From Iamia sp035765045 (GTDB taxonomy: Bacteria; Actinomycetota; Acidimicrobiia; Acidimicrobiales; Iamiaceae), in the NCBI GenBank assembly GCA_035765045.1, contig DASTYI010000002.1, positions 7,886-71,885 on the forward strand: DNA of 64,000 bases. The letters are read 5' to 3'. Below the pieces are notes generated by a model that saw only the letters and a program-made list of their open reading frames with translations, had not been told where the DNA came from and did no database searches. The translations under genes were made by a program, and so were the position numbers. Position 1 is the stretch's first letter. Each line of letters begins with the position of its first letter. Positions 1 through 7,806 of the stretch are shown piece by piece.

Positions 1-554
1 ATGGCGGCGTGGGCGTGCGGCGGCTCGGCGGGCACCTCCATCTGCTGGACGTCGTGGGGCAGGATCACGCCCGTGGGCTGGCGGCGGGCCTGGGCGGTCC
101 GGACGGCCCGGTCGACGACGAGGTGGAGCTGCTCGGGGGTGGTGACGGTGGCGAGGTAGGCGCCGCAGACGTCCTTGAACAGGCTGGCGGCGTCGATCTC
201 CTGCTGGTAGCCGCTGCCGATGGCGGTGCGGTGCTGCTGGGCGATGATCGCCACCACCGGCCGCTTGTCGAGCTTGGCGTCGTACAGCCCGTTGAGCAGG
301 TGGATCGCCCCGGGGCCGTGGGTGGCCAGGCAGCACCCCGTCGCCCCCGTCCACTTGGCGTGCCCGGTGGCCATGAGGGCGGCGGACTCCTCGTGGCGGG
401 CGGTCACCAGCTCGAGGTCGCCACCCCGCCGGGCGATGGCGGCGAGGATCGGGTCGATCCCGTCGCCGGAGTAGCCGAAGACCCGCCCGATCCCCCAGCG
501 GAGGAGGCGGTCGACGAGGGCGTCGGCGACGAGGGCGGGGCGATCCGGGGCCAT
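1..554 (-). CDS. Thiamine-pyrophosphate-requiring enzyme, N-terminal part (partial)
   Basis: Reads from an ATG at 554 with a good ribosome site (GGGGAGG) leftwards off the window edge, giving about 184 residues. The product starts MAPDRPALVADALVDRLLRW and has the PYR-domain features of the PoxB/acetolactate-synthase superfamily: FGYSGDGIDPILAA, the ARHEES glutamate that activates the thiamine ring, and the ATHGPGAIHLLNGLYDAK block. Family knowledge: such proteins decarboxylate 2-oxo acids (pyruvate oxidase-like). The TPP-binding C-terminal domain lies outside the window, so the exact reaction cannot be told. The gene is divergent from the sigma-factor gene at 642. Confidence 0.85.
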   Translation of the reverse strand, partial: MAPDRPALVADALVDRLLRWGIGRVFGYSGDGIDPILAAIARRGGDLELVTARHEESAALMATGHAKWTGATGCCLATHGPGAIHLLNGLYDAKLDKRPVVAIIAQQHRTAIGSGYQQEIDAASLFKDVCGAYLATVTTPEQLHLVVDRAVRTAQARRQPTGVILPHDVQQMEVPAEPPHAHAA

Positions 555-629
555 GGCGGGCACCTCCCCGCCCGCCCGGGGCCGACGCCGACCCGCCCCC
601 GGCCCGCGAACCGCGATCGGCGCTGGCGG

Positions 630-635
630 TAATCA
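630..635 (+). promoter_or_regulatory. Putative -10 of a leaderless promoter for the sigma/PurC ORF
   Basis: TAATCA ends six nucleotides before the GTG start at 642, and there is no purine-rich ribosome site in between. This is the same arrangement as at several other starts in the window, so a leaderless transcript is inferred. Confidence 0.4.
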
Positions 636-641
636 TGGGGT

Positions 642-2078
642 GTGACCCGATCGTCGGATGCCGAGCTGGTGGCAGCGTCGCTGGTCGACCCCGGCCGGTT
701 CGGGGAGGTCTTCGACCGCCACGCCCCGGCCGTCTACCGGTTCCTCGGCCGGCGGATCGGCCCCGACGAGGCCGGTGACCTGCTGAGCGACGTCTTCCTC
801 GCCGCCTTCGAGGCCCGGCGGCGCTACGACCCCGACCGCGCCTCGGCCTTGCCCTGGCTCTACGGCATCGCCGCCAACCTGCTGGGCAAGCACCACCGCC
901 ACCGGGCGGCCGAGCTCCGGGCCCTCCGGCGGGTGCTCGACCAGGGCGACACCCGGGACCACGCCGACGCCGTGACCGCCTCGGTCGACGCCGAGGTCAC
1001 GGTCCGGGCCCTGGCGAAGGTGCTCGACGAGCTCCCCGGCATCGAGCGCGACGCGCTGCTCCTCCACGCCTGGGAGGGCCTCACCTACCGCGAGGTCGGC
1101 GCCGCCCTGGGCGTGCCCACGGGGACGGTGCGGTCGCGGCTCAACCGCGTGCGGCAGCGGCTGCGGGCCGCCACCGACGAGATCGACGGCGTCCGGGCGG
1201 TCCGCCCCGACCGCCTGGTGCCCCTGCCCGACGCGCCGGCGTCGGTGTTCGACCGCGAGAAGGAGCGACTCATGCGAGCCATCGACGAGGGCAAGACCAA
1301 GGTCGTCATCGACGCCGGCGACGGCACGGTGCTGATCCGCAGCAAGGACGACATCACCGCCGGTGACGGCGAGAGGCGCGACGTCATCGAGGGCAAGGCG
1401 GCGGCGTCGACCACCACGACGTGCAACATCTTCCGCCTGCTCGGCGAGCACGGCGTGCCGACCCACCTCATCGAGCAGGTCGACGCCGTCACCTTCCGGG
1501 CCCGCCGGGTGGAGATGATCCCGGTCGAGCTGGTGGCCCGGCGGATCGCCACCGGCGGCTACCTCGACCGGCACCCCGACGTCGCCGACGGCACCGTCCT
1601 GGCCGACCTCGTCTTCGAGGTCTTCGAGAAGGACGACGCCCGCCACGACCCCCTCCTCGACTTCGACTTCGCCGGTGACGTGCTGCGCCGGCGGGTGCCG
1701 CACCGGAAGGCGGCGGCCCGGCTCGGTGGCCGCGCCGGTGACGTCCTCGGCGAGGAGCCGCTGTCCGGCAGCCGCCTGGCGATGGTGACCCCCGACCTCC
1801 TCGACCGGCTGCGCGCCCTGACCCTGCGGACCTTCGAGGTCGTCGAGCGGGCGTGGGCCGGCCTCGGGGGGACGTACGTCGACCTCAAGATCGAGTGCGG
1901 CGTCGACCCCGCGACCGGGACGCTGCTGGTCGCCGACGTCATCGACAGCGACTCGGGGCGGCTCCGCTTCGGCGACCGGGACATGTCGAAGCAGCTCTAC
2001 CGCGACGGCACGCGGTCGCTGCCCGACATCAAACGGGTCTTCGACGAGGTCGCCGCCCTCACGCACCAGCTGGTCTGA
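642..2078 (+). CDS. purC: In-frame fusion: ECF sigma factor + SAICAR synthetase (PurC)
   Basis: One 478-residue frame without a stop joins two proteins that are normally separate. Residues 1 to about 190 are an ECF sigma factor: region 2 near 20-95 (DLLSDVFLAAFEARRRY, ASALPWLYGIAANLLGKHHR) and region 4 near 128-180 (WEGLTYREVGAALGVPTGTV). Residues 211-478 are a PurC-type SAICAR synthetase, which joins aspartate to CAIR in purine synthesis (EGKTKVV, SKDDITAGDGERR, GTYVDLKIECGV, VADVIDSDSGRLRFGDRD). The seam is DREKERLMRAIDEG. An in-frame ATG at 1272 sits six bases after AAGGAG, so PurC may also be made alone by internal initiation. The first start is a GTG that looks leaderless. No anti-sigma gene is adjacent. 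It could be a genuine fusion, a dual-start gene, or a lost stop codon. Confidence 0.85.
   Translation: MTRSSDAELVAASLVDPGRFGEVFDRHAPAVYRFLGRRIGPDEAGDLLSDVFLAAFEARRRYDPDRASALPWLYGIAANLLGKHHRHRAAELRALRRVLDQGDTRDHADAVTASVDAEVTVRALAKVLDELPGIERDALLLHAWEGLTYREVGAALGVPTGTVRSRLNRVRQRLRAATDEIDGVRAVRPDRLVPLPDAPASVFDREKERLMRAIDEGKTKVVIDAGDGTVLIRSKDDITAGDGERRDVIEGKAAASTTTTCNIFRLLGEHGVPTHLIEQVDAVTFRARRVEMIPVELVARRIATGGYLDRHPDVADGTVLADLVFEVFEKDDARHDPLLDFDFAGDVLRRRVPHRKAAARLGGRAGDVLGEEPLSGSRLAMVTPDLLDRLRALTLRTFEVVERAWAGLGGTYVDLKIECGVDPATGTLLVADVIDSDSGRLRFGDRDMSKQLYRDGTRSLPDIKRVFDEVAALTHQLV
1272..2078 (+). CDS. purC: Alternative internal start: stand-alone PurC reading
   Basis: The ATG at 1272 is in frame with the long ORF and is preceded by AAGGAG at a spacing of six. 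Translation from here gives 268 residues beginning MRAIDEGKTKVVIDAG, the expected length and N-terminus of a compact SAICAR synthetase. The purine-rich bases also encode the EKE of the sigma-factor tail, so the ribosome site may be a coincidence. This entry is an alternative reading of the fusion ORF, not a second gene. Confidence 0.45.
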   Translation: MRAIDEGKTKVVIDAGDGTVLIRSKDDITAGDGERRDVIEGKAAASTTTTCNIFRLLGEHGVPTHLIEQVDAVTFRARRVEMIPVELVARRIATGGYLDRHPDVADGTVLADLVFEVFEKDDARHDPLLDFDFAGDVLRRRVPHRKAAARLGGRAGDVLGEEPLSGSRLAMVTPDLLDRLRALTLRTFEVVERAWAGLGGTYVDLKIECGVDPATGTLLVADVIDSDSGRLRFGDRDMSKQLYRDGTRSLPDIKRVFDEVAALTHQLV

Positions 2079-2208
2079 CCGAGCCGGGCCGGCCCCGGTC
2101 GCCCGGGAAACGCCCGTCCGAGGGGGTTCCCCTCCTGACAGGGGCCGACTACCGTGGCCGTGGGTTCAACCGCGAGCTCGATCGACATCACGTCGAAGGA
2201 GCACTCGC

Positions 2209-2580
2209 ATGGACCTCGCCCCCACGGCCGCCGGCCGGCGCATCCGCAGCGGCATCGAGATCAGGGCCACCGGGCTCGTCATCGGCGTCCTCTCGGCCGA
2301 CGGCACGGCCCTGCTCCGGCTGGACGGCGACCTCGACAGCGCCAGCGCGCCGGCGCTGCTCGACGTCGGGCGGTCGCTGGTGGCGGCCGGGAGCCAGCAC
2401 CTGGTGATCGACTGCGGCCACCTGCGCTTCTGCGACTCGGCCGGGCTGCACGCCTTCGCCTCGATCGGCGCCGCCGACGGCGCCCGCTCGCTGGCCCTGG
2501 CGCGGACCTCGCCCCGGCTGCGCCGGATGCTGGACATGGCCGGCCTCGACGTGGCGATCGACCCGCAGCCGACCGGCTGA
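2209..2580 (+). CDS. STAS-domain protein, anti-anti-sigma factor type
   Basis: A 123-residue single STAS domain. GTALLRLDGDLDSASAPALLDVG is the first strand and helix, and CDSAGLHAF (Ser77) is where phosphorylatable serines lie in SpoIIAA/RsbV-type anti-sigma antagonists. By family, the unphosphorylated form sequesters an anti-sigma kinase and phosphorylation releases it. AAGGAG precedes the ATG. No partner kinase lies beside it. Its position after the sigma-factor ORF is suggestive, but ECF factors are not usual partners of STAS antagonists. Confidence 0.85.
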   Translation: MDLAPTAAGRRIRSGIEIRATGLVIGVLSADGTALLRLDGDLDSASAPALLDVGRSLVAAGSQHLVIDCGHLRFCDSAGLHAFASIGAADGARSLALARTSPRLRRMLDMAGLDVAIDPQPTG

Positions 2581-2586
2581 GGGGCG

Positions 2587-3429
2587 TCAGGGCGCGGCGA
2601 TCGGGAACGTCATCGACTCGCCGATGGCCAGCAGGTGCACCTCGGGGCGGAGCCGGCGCCCGGCGAGGGCGGCCACGAGGTCGTCGGTGCCGCTCCGGAA
2701 GACGGTGTAGTCGTCCCGGTGGACGGGGACGGCGTGGTCCGGGTCGATCAGCTCGATGGCGTCGACCACCTGCGGGCCGGTCATCGTCAGGGTGATGCCG
2801 GCGATCCGGGTGCCGCCGCCGTGGAAGACGCCGAGGTCGACGGTCGGGTACCGCCTCGGGATCTCGGCCAGGGCGTCGTGGGGGAGGGTGTCGCCGCTGA
2901 GGTAGGTGCGGTGGCGGCCGGCCTCGGTGCGGAGGTCGAGCAGGCTGCCCATCACCGGCGGCAGCAGGCTCTGGATCGGCTGGGGGGCGTGCTTGGCCGG
3001 GAGGGCGGTCACGGCGAGGGTGCCCCCGGGGAACCGCACCTCCTGGGTGCCCCAGCGCTCGAGCGCCCACGTGCTCGTGAAGCCCTGGCGGGCCAGCTTG
3101 CGACAGGCGTGGGGCGTGCTGATGATCGGCGTGCCGGGGGGCAGGCCCTCGGCCGCCACCTCGTCGAAGTGGTCGCCGTGGTGGTGGGACAGGACGACCA
3201 GGTCGACCGGGAGCACCTCGGGGAGCCCCATCGCCGGCTCGGTCAGGCGCTCGCTGCGGAGGCCGTAGCCGAGCGGGGCGTGGTCGCCCTGGTGGAGGAA
3301 GTTCGGGTCGGTGAGGATCCGCAGGCCGCCGAGCTCGAGGATCACCGTGGCGGTGCCGACGAAGGTCAGCCGCCCGGTCGTCGGGTCGTCGTGGCGGGCG
3401 TGGCCGCCCACCTCCAGGGTCGGTGTCAT
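2587..3429 (-). CDS. MBL-fold (UlaG/YtnP-like) metal-dependent hydrolase
   Basis: 280 residues from the ATG at 3429. It has the metallo-beta-lactamase signature LSHHHGDHFD (His82, His84, Asp86, His87), a downstream metal histidine in LPAKHAPQ, LSGDTLPHD, and a C-terminal DPDHAVPVHRDDY. RLTFVGTATVILELGG is the usual first strand of L-ascorbate-6-phosphate-lactonase-like (UlaG-type) members. All metal ligands look intact, so it is probably an active hydrolase; the substrate is unknown. It is convergent with the STAS gene, seven bases away, and divergent from the glycosyltransferase at 3509. Confidence 0.8.
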   Translation of the reverse strand: MTPTLEVGGHARHDDPTTGRLTFVGTATVILELGGLRILTDPNFLHQGDHAPLGYGLRSERLTEPAMGLPEVLPVDLVVLSHHHGDHFDEVAAEGLPPGTPIISTPHACRKLARQGFTSTWALERWGTQEVRFPGGTLAVTALPAKHAPQPIQSLLPPVMGSLLDLRTEAGRHRTYLSGDTLPHDALAEIPRRYPTVDLGVFHGGGTRIAGITLTMTGPQVVDAIELIDPDHAVPVHRDDYTVFRSGTDDLVAALAGRRLRPEVHLLAIGESMTFPIAAP

Positions 3430-3508
3430 GGCCGCGCCGCTCCCCGGGCCGGGCCGGGGTGAACCGGCACCTGCGTCAACGGGGGCGGCCCGGGGAGCCC
3501 GGGCGGCC

Positions 3509-4528
3509 ATGTCACCCGAAGTGCTCCCGCTGAGCGTCGTCGTGCCCGTCCGCCACGAGCGCCCCGACCCGGACCTCGGCGCCCGGCTGGGCGCCCTGGC
3601 CGAGCACGTGGCCGAGGTCATCGTCGTCGACGGGTCCGATCCCGCCGTGGCCGACGCCCACGCTCGCGAGTGGCCGTCGGCGGTCCGCCACCTCCGCCTG
3701 GCCGACGAGGACCGCACCCCGATGGGCAAGGTCGGTGGCGTCCTCGCCGGCGCCCGCGCCGCCGGCCACGACATCCTGGTCGTCGCCGACGACGACGTGG
3801 TCTGGCAGCGCCACCAGCTGGAGCGGGCCCACGCCGTCATGGCCGGCACCGAGCTGGCCGCCCTGCGCCCCCAGAACCGCTACACCGAGATGACCCTGGT
3901 CGCCCGGTGGGACACCGGCCGGACGCTGATCCAGCGGGCCCTCGGCGGCGACTGGCCCGGCACCGTGGTGGTGCGCCGATCGGCCCTCCTGCCCGAGGGC
4001 TACCGGGGCGACGTGCTGTTCGAGAACCTCGAGCTGGAGCGCGAGCTCCGGCGCCGGGGCGGGACCGTCGCCGTCGACCTGCGGCTGGTCGTCGACCGGG
4101 TCCCACCGACGGCGACGCACTTCTGGGGCCAGCGGGTGCGCCAGGCCTACGACGAGATGGCCCGGCCGGCGCACCTGGCGGCCGAGCTGGCGCTGCTGCC
4201 GATCGCCGTCGTCGGCGGGCGCCGCGCCGTCGTCGCCCTCGCCGTCGGGGCGGTGGCCCTGGCCGAGGTCGGGCGGCGGCGCAACGACGGGCGCGCGTCG
4301 TTCCCGCCCACCGCCGCCCTGTGGGCCCCGCTGTGGGTGGGGGAGCGGGCCGTCACGTCGTGGCTGGCGGTCGGCGCCCGGCTCCGCGGCGGCGTCCGCT
4401 ACCGGGACGGCCGGCTGCGCCACGCCGCCGGCCCGCCGCCGCGCCGGATCACCCGCCGGGGCGACCCCGACGTCGTTTCGGACCCGGCCCCGAGGAGAGC
4501 GGAGCGCACTCACGAGGAGGTCCGATGA
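3509..4528 (+). CDS. Family 2 glycosyltransferase
   Basis: 339 residues. The start ATG at 3509 gives MSPEVLPLSVVVPVRHERPD, the GT-A first strand. VIVVDGSDP and the acidic VVADDDVVW triad (Asp94-96) match the nucleotide-sugar and metal site of GT2 enzymes. A hydrophobic stretch near 230-260 suggests membrane association. The stop overlaps the next ATG (ATGA, 4525-4528), so it is translationally coupled to the envelope/stress trio that follows. Donor and acceptor are unknown. A longer in-frame start at 3311 would overlap the divergent hydrolase and is rejected. Confidence 0.8.
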   Translation: MSPEVLPLSVVVPVRHERPDPDLGARLGALAEHVAEVIVVDGSDPAVADAHAREWPSAVRHLRLADEDRTPMGKVGGVLAGARAAGHDILVVADDDVVWQRHQLERAHAVMAGTELAALRPQNRYTEMTLVARWDTGRTLIQRALGGDWPGTVVVRRSALLPEGYRGDVLFENLELERELRRRGGTVAVDLRLVVDRVPPTATHFWGQRVRQAYDEMARPAHLAAELALLPIAVVGGRRAVVALAVGAVALAEVGRRRNDGRASFPPTAALWAPLWVGERAVTSWLAVGARLRGGVRYRDGRLRHAAGPPPRRITRRGDPDVVSDPAPRRAERTHEEVR

Positions 4529-5253
4529 CCGATACCAGCACCGAGACGTCGAAGGCCGAGGCGGCGCGCGGCGCGGCCCAGGAGACCGCCCAGGAGGCGA
4601 TGGACCAGGGCCAACAGGTGGCCAGCACCGCGGTGGAGAAGGGCCAGGAGGTGGCGTCCACCGCCGCCGAGCAGGCTCGGGAGGTGGCCTCGGTCGCGTC
4701 CGACCAGGTCGCCACGGTGGGAGGCCAGGCCATCGACCAGGCCCGCACCGTCCTCGACTCCGCCACCGGCGACGTGCGCGAGCAGCTCGAGCAGCGGCTG
4801 CGCACCCTCTCCGAGCAGGCCCGCACGACCGCCGAGGAGCTGACCGCCCTGGTCGAGGGGCGCCCGGAGGACGCCGGGCGGACCCGGGACATGGCCCGAA
4901 GCGCCAGCGAGCGGATCGAGCAGGTCGCCGACCGGGTCGACGAGCTCGGCCTCCAGGGCGTGGTCGCGGAGGTCAGCGACCTGGCCCGCCGCCGGCCGGT
5001 GCTCTTCCTCGCCGGCGCCGCCACCGCCGGCATCCTCGTCGGCCGCATGGCCCGGGCCGGCCGCGAGGCGCAGTCCACCTCGGGGGGCCCGTCCGGCTCG
5101 GGCGGCCCGGTCGGCGCCGGCGACATCGGCGCGGCCGCGGGTCCGACCGCCGGGGCCCCGACCCTGCCGCCGCCGCCCCCGGCCCCGCTGCCGCCGCCGG
5201 CCGCGCCGGGCACCGACCCGGGCGGGTCGGCCTCGGGATGGGTGGGCGCCTGA
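4525..5253 (+). CDS. Coiled-coil/apolipoprotein-like protein with one membrane segment
   Basis: 242 residues. The first 150 are an Ala/Gln/Glu/Val-rich amphipathic helix with repeated QQVAST, QEVAST and REVASV units, like LEA- or YtxH-type stress proteins. A single membrane segment follows (PVLFLAGAATAGILVGRMAR) and then a Gly/Pro-rich tail with a polyproline run. It overlaps the genes on both sides. The trio 4525-6337 (this protein, a holin-superfamily III membrane protein, a DUF3618 protein) is a familiar actinobacterial envelope/stress set. The molecular function is unknown. Confidence 0.75.
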   Translation: MTDTSTETSKAEAARGAAQETAQEAMDQGQQVASTAVEKGQEVASTAAEQAREVASVASDQVATVGGQAIDQARTVLDSATGDVREQLEQRLRTLSEQARTTAEELTALVEGRPEDAGRTRDMARSASERIEQVADRVDELGLQGVVAEVSDLARRRPVLFLAGAATAGILVGRMARAGREAQSTSGGPSGSGGPVGAGDIGAAAGPTAGAPTLPPPPPAPLPPPAAPGTDPGGSASGWVGA

Positions 5254-5663
5254 TGGTCGCCCCCTCGCCCGACGAACCGCTGCGGGCCGAGCGCTCGCTG
5301 CCCGAGCTCCTGTCGGAGCTGACGGGCGACATGACCCGGCTCTTCCGCGACGAGGTCGAGCTGGCCAAGGAGGAGCTCAAGCAGGAGGGCCGCAAGGCCG
5401 GACGGGCCGGCGCCGCCTTCGGGGCGGCCGCCGTCGTCGGGCTCCTCGCCGGGGTGGCGCTGGTGATGTTCCTGGGCTTCGCCCTCGACAGCTTCCTGCC
5501 CACCTGGCTGGCGTTCCTGATCGTGACCATCGTGCTCGGCGCTATCGCCGCCGCGCTCGGGGTGCAGGGGCGGAACAAGGCGCGGGAGATCGATCCCGTG
5601 CCGGAGCAGACCATCGAGACCCTCGAGGAGGACGCACAGTGGCTGAGCGAACGACGGAGCTGA
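5253..5663 (+). CDS. Phage holin superfamily III-like (Phage_holin_3_6) membrane protein
   Basis: 136 residues from the ATG that overlaps the previous stop (TGATG); an in-frame ATG 15 bases earlier is less likely. The N-terminus has the family pattern SLPELLSELTGDMTRLFRDEVELAKEE, followed by two membrane segments (GAAFGAAAVVGLLAGVALVM and PTWLAFLIVTIVLGAIAAAL). Despite the name there are no phage genes nearby; these actinobacterial proteins are chromosomal membrane proteins of unknown role. It overlaps the next gene by 25 bases. Confidence 0.8.
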   Translation: MVAPSPDEPLRAERSLPELLSELTGDMTRLFRDEVELAKEELKQEGRKAGRAGAAFGAAAVVGLLAGVALVMFLGFALDSFLPTWLAFLIVTIVLGAIAAALGVQGRNKAREIDPVPEQTIETLEEDAQWLSERRS

Positions 5664-6337
5664 GGCGGGACATCGAAGAGACCCGCGACCGCATGACCGG
5701 CACCATGGACGCCATCGGCGACCGGGTGAGCCCCGGTCGGATCGTGGAGCGTCGGGTCGACCGGGTCCGCGCCGCCTCGACCCGGGTCCGCCACACGGTG
5801 ATGGGCGTGCCCCGCAGCGCCGCCGTGGGCGTGCGCGACACCGCCGGCTCGGCCGGCTCGTCGATGGGCGACGCCGCCTCGTCGATGGGCGACCGGGCCT
5901 CGTCGGCGGTGTCCGCCGTGGGCGAGCAGGTCCAGCAGGCGCCCCAGCGGATCACCGAGGGCACCCAGGGCAACCCGATCGCCGCCGGTGCCGTCGCCTT
6001 CGGGCTCGGTGTCCTGATCGGCTCGATGGCCCCGCCGTCGCGGGAGGAGCAGCAGGTGGCCGAGCGGGTGCTGCCCGCCCTCCAGGACGAGGCCAAGGCC
6101 ATCGGCCGGTCGGTGGCCGACACGGCCAAGGAGGGCGCCCAGCAGGCCGTCGAGGAGACCAAGGCCGCCGCCACCGACGCCGTGGCCGAGGTCCGCGAGC
6201 AGGCCGAGGGCGCCGCCGGCGAGGTCCGCGACCAGGCCCGGGACGCCGCCGGCGAGGTCCGCGACGAGGCCCAGGGCGCGGCCGAGGGCGTCACCCAGCA
6301 GGCCCGCGACGCCAAGGACCAGGTCCAGGGCGCCTGA
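5639..6337 (+). CDS. DUF3618-domain protein with amphipathic C-terminal repeats
   Basis: 232 residues from a GTG at 5639, preceded by GAGGAGG. The N-terminus (ELRRDIEETRDRMTGTMDAI) is the DUF3618 motif. A membrane segment follows near residue 120 (NPIAAGAVAFGLGVLIGSMA). The tail carries near-repeats EVREQAEGAAGEVRDQARDA, giving a long Ala/Glu/Arg helix. Third gene of the overlapping envelope/stress trio, which ends in a hairpin at 6341-6378. Confidence 0.8.
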   Translation: MAERTTELRRDIEETRDRMTGTMDAIGDRVSPGRIVERRVDRVRAASTRVRHTVMGVPRSAAVGVRDTAGSAGSSMGDAASSMGDRASSAVSAVGEQVQQAPQRITEGTQGNPIAAGAVAFGLGVLIGSMAPPSREEQQVAERVLPALQDEAKAIGRSVADTAKEGAQQAVEETKAAATDAVAEVREQAEGAAGEVRDQARDAAGEVRDEAQGAAEGVTQQARDAKDQVQGA

Positions 6338-6340
6338 CCG

Positions 6341-6378
6341 CCCCGGCGGACCGGGACCCGCCGGTGGGCGGGCCGGGG
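6341..6378. terminator. Bipartite hairpin between convergent genes
   Basis: Arms CCCCGGC (6341-6347) and GCCGGGG (6372-6378) enclose an inner stem ACCGG/CCGGT (6350-6354, 6361-6365). It sits directly after the stop at 6337 and before the end of the convergent gene at 6442, so it could act in both directions. There is no U-tract, as is common in high-GC actinobacteria. Confidence 0.5.
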
Positions 6379-6441
6379 TGGACGCCCGTCCTGTCGAACC
6401 GATCTCCCCCCGACCCCGTCGCCGACCTCTGACGCCGGGGG

Positions 6442-7248
6442 TCAGGTCGGGGGATCGGGGTGGTCGGCGGGGTTCCAGCGGAGGGCGCCGGGGCTGGGCC
6501 AGAGGGGGCCGACGAGGACCCGGCTGTCGGCCTTGACGTCCTGGAGCCAGTGCCAGGCCCCGTCGGGGTCGGCGTGCTGGGGGGCGCACGGGCCGGTGGC
6601 GAGGTGGAGGGGGGTGACGGCGAGGTGCCCGACGAAGGTGGCCCCGGCGCCCACGTGGAAGGCGCAGTGCCCGGGGTTGTGCAGGCCGGTCCACTCGGCC
6701 CGGACACCGGGGGCGACCTCGTCGCCGTCACCGAAGGTGTCGACCAGGCCGGCGTGGCGCAGGGCGGCGACGGCGGCCCCGACGTCGCCACCGATCGGGG
6801 CGGCGTCCTCGTGGGCCAGGGCGGCGTCGCTCAGGAGCAGTCGGGCCCGGGGGAAGAAGGGCCGCCACCCGTCGCCGTCCCGCACGGCGCCGAGGCCGAC
6901 CGACTCGATGTGGGAGAGGAGGACGGTGTCGATGGTGTCGACGGGGAGCCCGGCGGCGGCGAAGGCGTCGGTGTAGGCCTGCTGGTGGAGCGCGGTCGAC
7001 CCGGGGTCGTGGATGATCTCGTCGAGGTTGCCGGCCGGGTCGACGACGATCCGGCGGCCCCCGGCCTCGACCACCCAGGCGCAGCTGGCCGCCCGCACCT
7101 GCCCGTCGTCGGCCCAGCCCGGCTCGGCCCACGGCACGGCCCGCACCTCGTCGGGGGTGAGGCCGGTCGCCAGGGGGTCGATGGCGGCCTCCAGGTACAG
7201 CACCCGCGTCAGCCGCACGTCGCCCACGTCGATCACCGTCGTCGTCAC
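6442..7248 (-). CDS. MBL-fold protein with a degenerate metal site
   Basis: 268 residues from a GTG at 7248. The fold is that of the MBL superfamily: WVVEAGGRRIVVDPAGN, LLSHIESVGLGAV, HNPGHCAFHVG and VGHLAVTPLHL align with the usual blocks. The canonical HxHxDH has become SHIESVG, keeping one His and losing the second His, the Asp and the last His. The PGH histidine remains. It is therefore probably not a normal dinuclear zinc hydrolase. It is divergent from the AraC regulator at 7356. Confidence 0.7.
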   Translation of the reverse strand: MTTTVIDVGDVRLTRVLYLEAAIDPLATGLTPDEVRAVPWAEPGWADDGQVRAASCAWVVEAGGRRIVVDPAGNLDEIIHDPGSTALHQQAYTDAFAAAGLPVDTIDTVLLSHIESVGLGAVRDGDGWRPFFPRARLLLSDAALAHEDAAPIGGDVGAAVAALRHAGLVDTFGDGDEVAPGVRAEWTGLHNPGHCAFHVGAGATFVGHLAVTPLHLATGPCAPQHADPDGAWHWLQDVKADSRVLVGPLWPSPGALRWNPADHPDPPT

Positions 7249-7342
7249 GCCCGCCAGTGAAGCCGCTCCGACGACCTGCCGGGGGGCGACGCAGTGGCCG
7301 CCGGGAGGCGACTCGGGCGGGTCGGCGGACCGGACCCGTCGC

Positions 7343-7348
7343 TAGGGT
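7343..7348 (+). promoter_or_regulatory. -10 element TAGGGT, leaderless AraC promoter
   Basis: TAGGGT ends seven bases before the GTG at 7356, matching the actinobacterial TANNNT -10 at the distance expected when transcription begins at the start codon. No ribosome site is present. Confidence 0.5.
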
Positions 7349-7355
7349 CCCGGCC

Positions 7356-7796
7356 GTGGGAGCCGCCGAGGAGCAGCACAACCGAGCGCTGCTGCGGGCC
7401 CGCGACCGGATCGACCTCCACTACCGCGAGCCGCTCGACGTCCCGGCGCTGGCCGCCGTCGCCCACATGTCCCCGGCCCACTTCACCCGCTCCTTCAAGG
7501 CGGCCTTCGGCGAGACCCCGCACCGCTACCTCCAGCGTCGCCGCATCGAACGGGCGATGGAGCGGCTGCGGCGCACCGATCGCACCGTCTCGGAGGTGTG
7601 CGTCGAGGTCGGGTGGACGAGCTTCGCCACCTTCAGCCGCACCTTCCGCGAGATCGTCGGGTGCACCCCCTCGGAGTACCGGGACGCCGCCCCCGTCCGC
7701 GGCGACGGCCGGGTGCCGACCTGCTTCGTGAAGTCGTGGACCCGGCCGGCCACATCGAGCAGTTCCGGAACAGCGGGTCGGGTCGACGCTGCTTAG
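7356..7796 (+). CDS. AraC/XylS-family transcriptional regulator (HTH domain only)
   Basis: 146 residues from the GTG at 7356; an ATG at 7257 in the same frame lies upstream of the likely promoter. Two helix-turn-helix units are seen: VPALAAVAHMSPAHFTRSFK and VSEVCVEVGWTSFATFSRTF, with the AraC signature ending IVGCTPSEYR. There is no separate effector domain. The VOC gene follows 11 bases after its stop, a common pairing in actinobacteria where the regulator controls the VOC protein. Confidence 0.85.
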   Translation: MGAAEEQHNRALLRARDRIDLHYREPLDVPALAAVAHMSPAHFTRSFKAAFGETPHRYLQRRRIERAMERLRRTDRTVSEVCVEVGWTSFATFSRTFREIVGCTPSEYRDAAPVRGDGRVPTCFVKSWTRPATSSSSGTAGRVDAA

Positions 7797-7799
7797 CGT
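7762..7799 (+). promoter_or_regulatory. Promoter of the VOC gene: palindrome plus -10 TAGCGT
   Basis: A perfect 10-bp palindrome GTTCCGGAAC (7762-7771) lies 22 bases upstream of TAGCGT (7794-7799), which ends seven bases before the ATG at 7807. This suggests a separate leaderless promoter for the VOC gene inside the end of the AraC gene. The palindrome is a candidate regulator site. Confidence 0.4.
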
Positions 7800-7806
7800 C
7801 GGCCCC

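Noticed and set aside
5253..5663. Prophage remnant suggested by the holin-like protein
   Set aside because: The holin superfamily III label is common in actinobacterial chromosomes; there is no capsid, integrase or lysin gene nearby.
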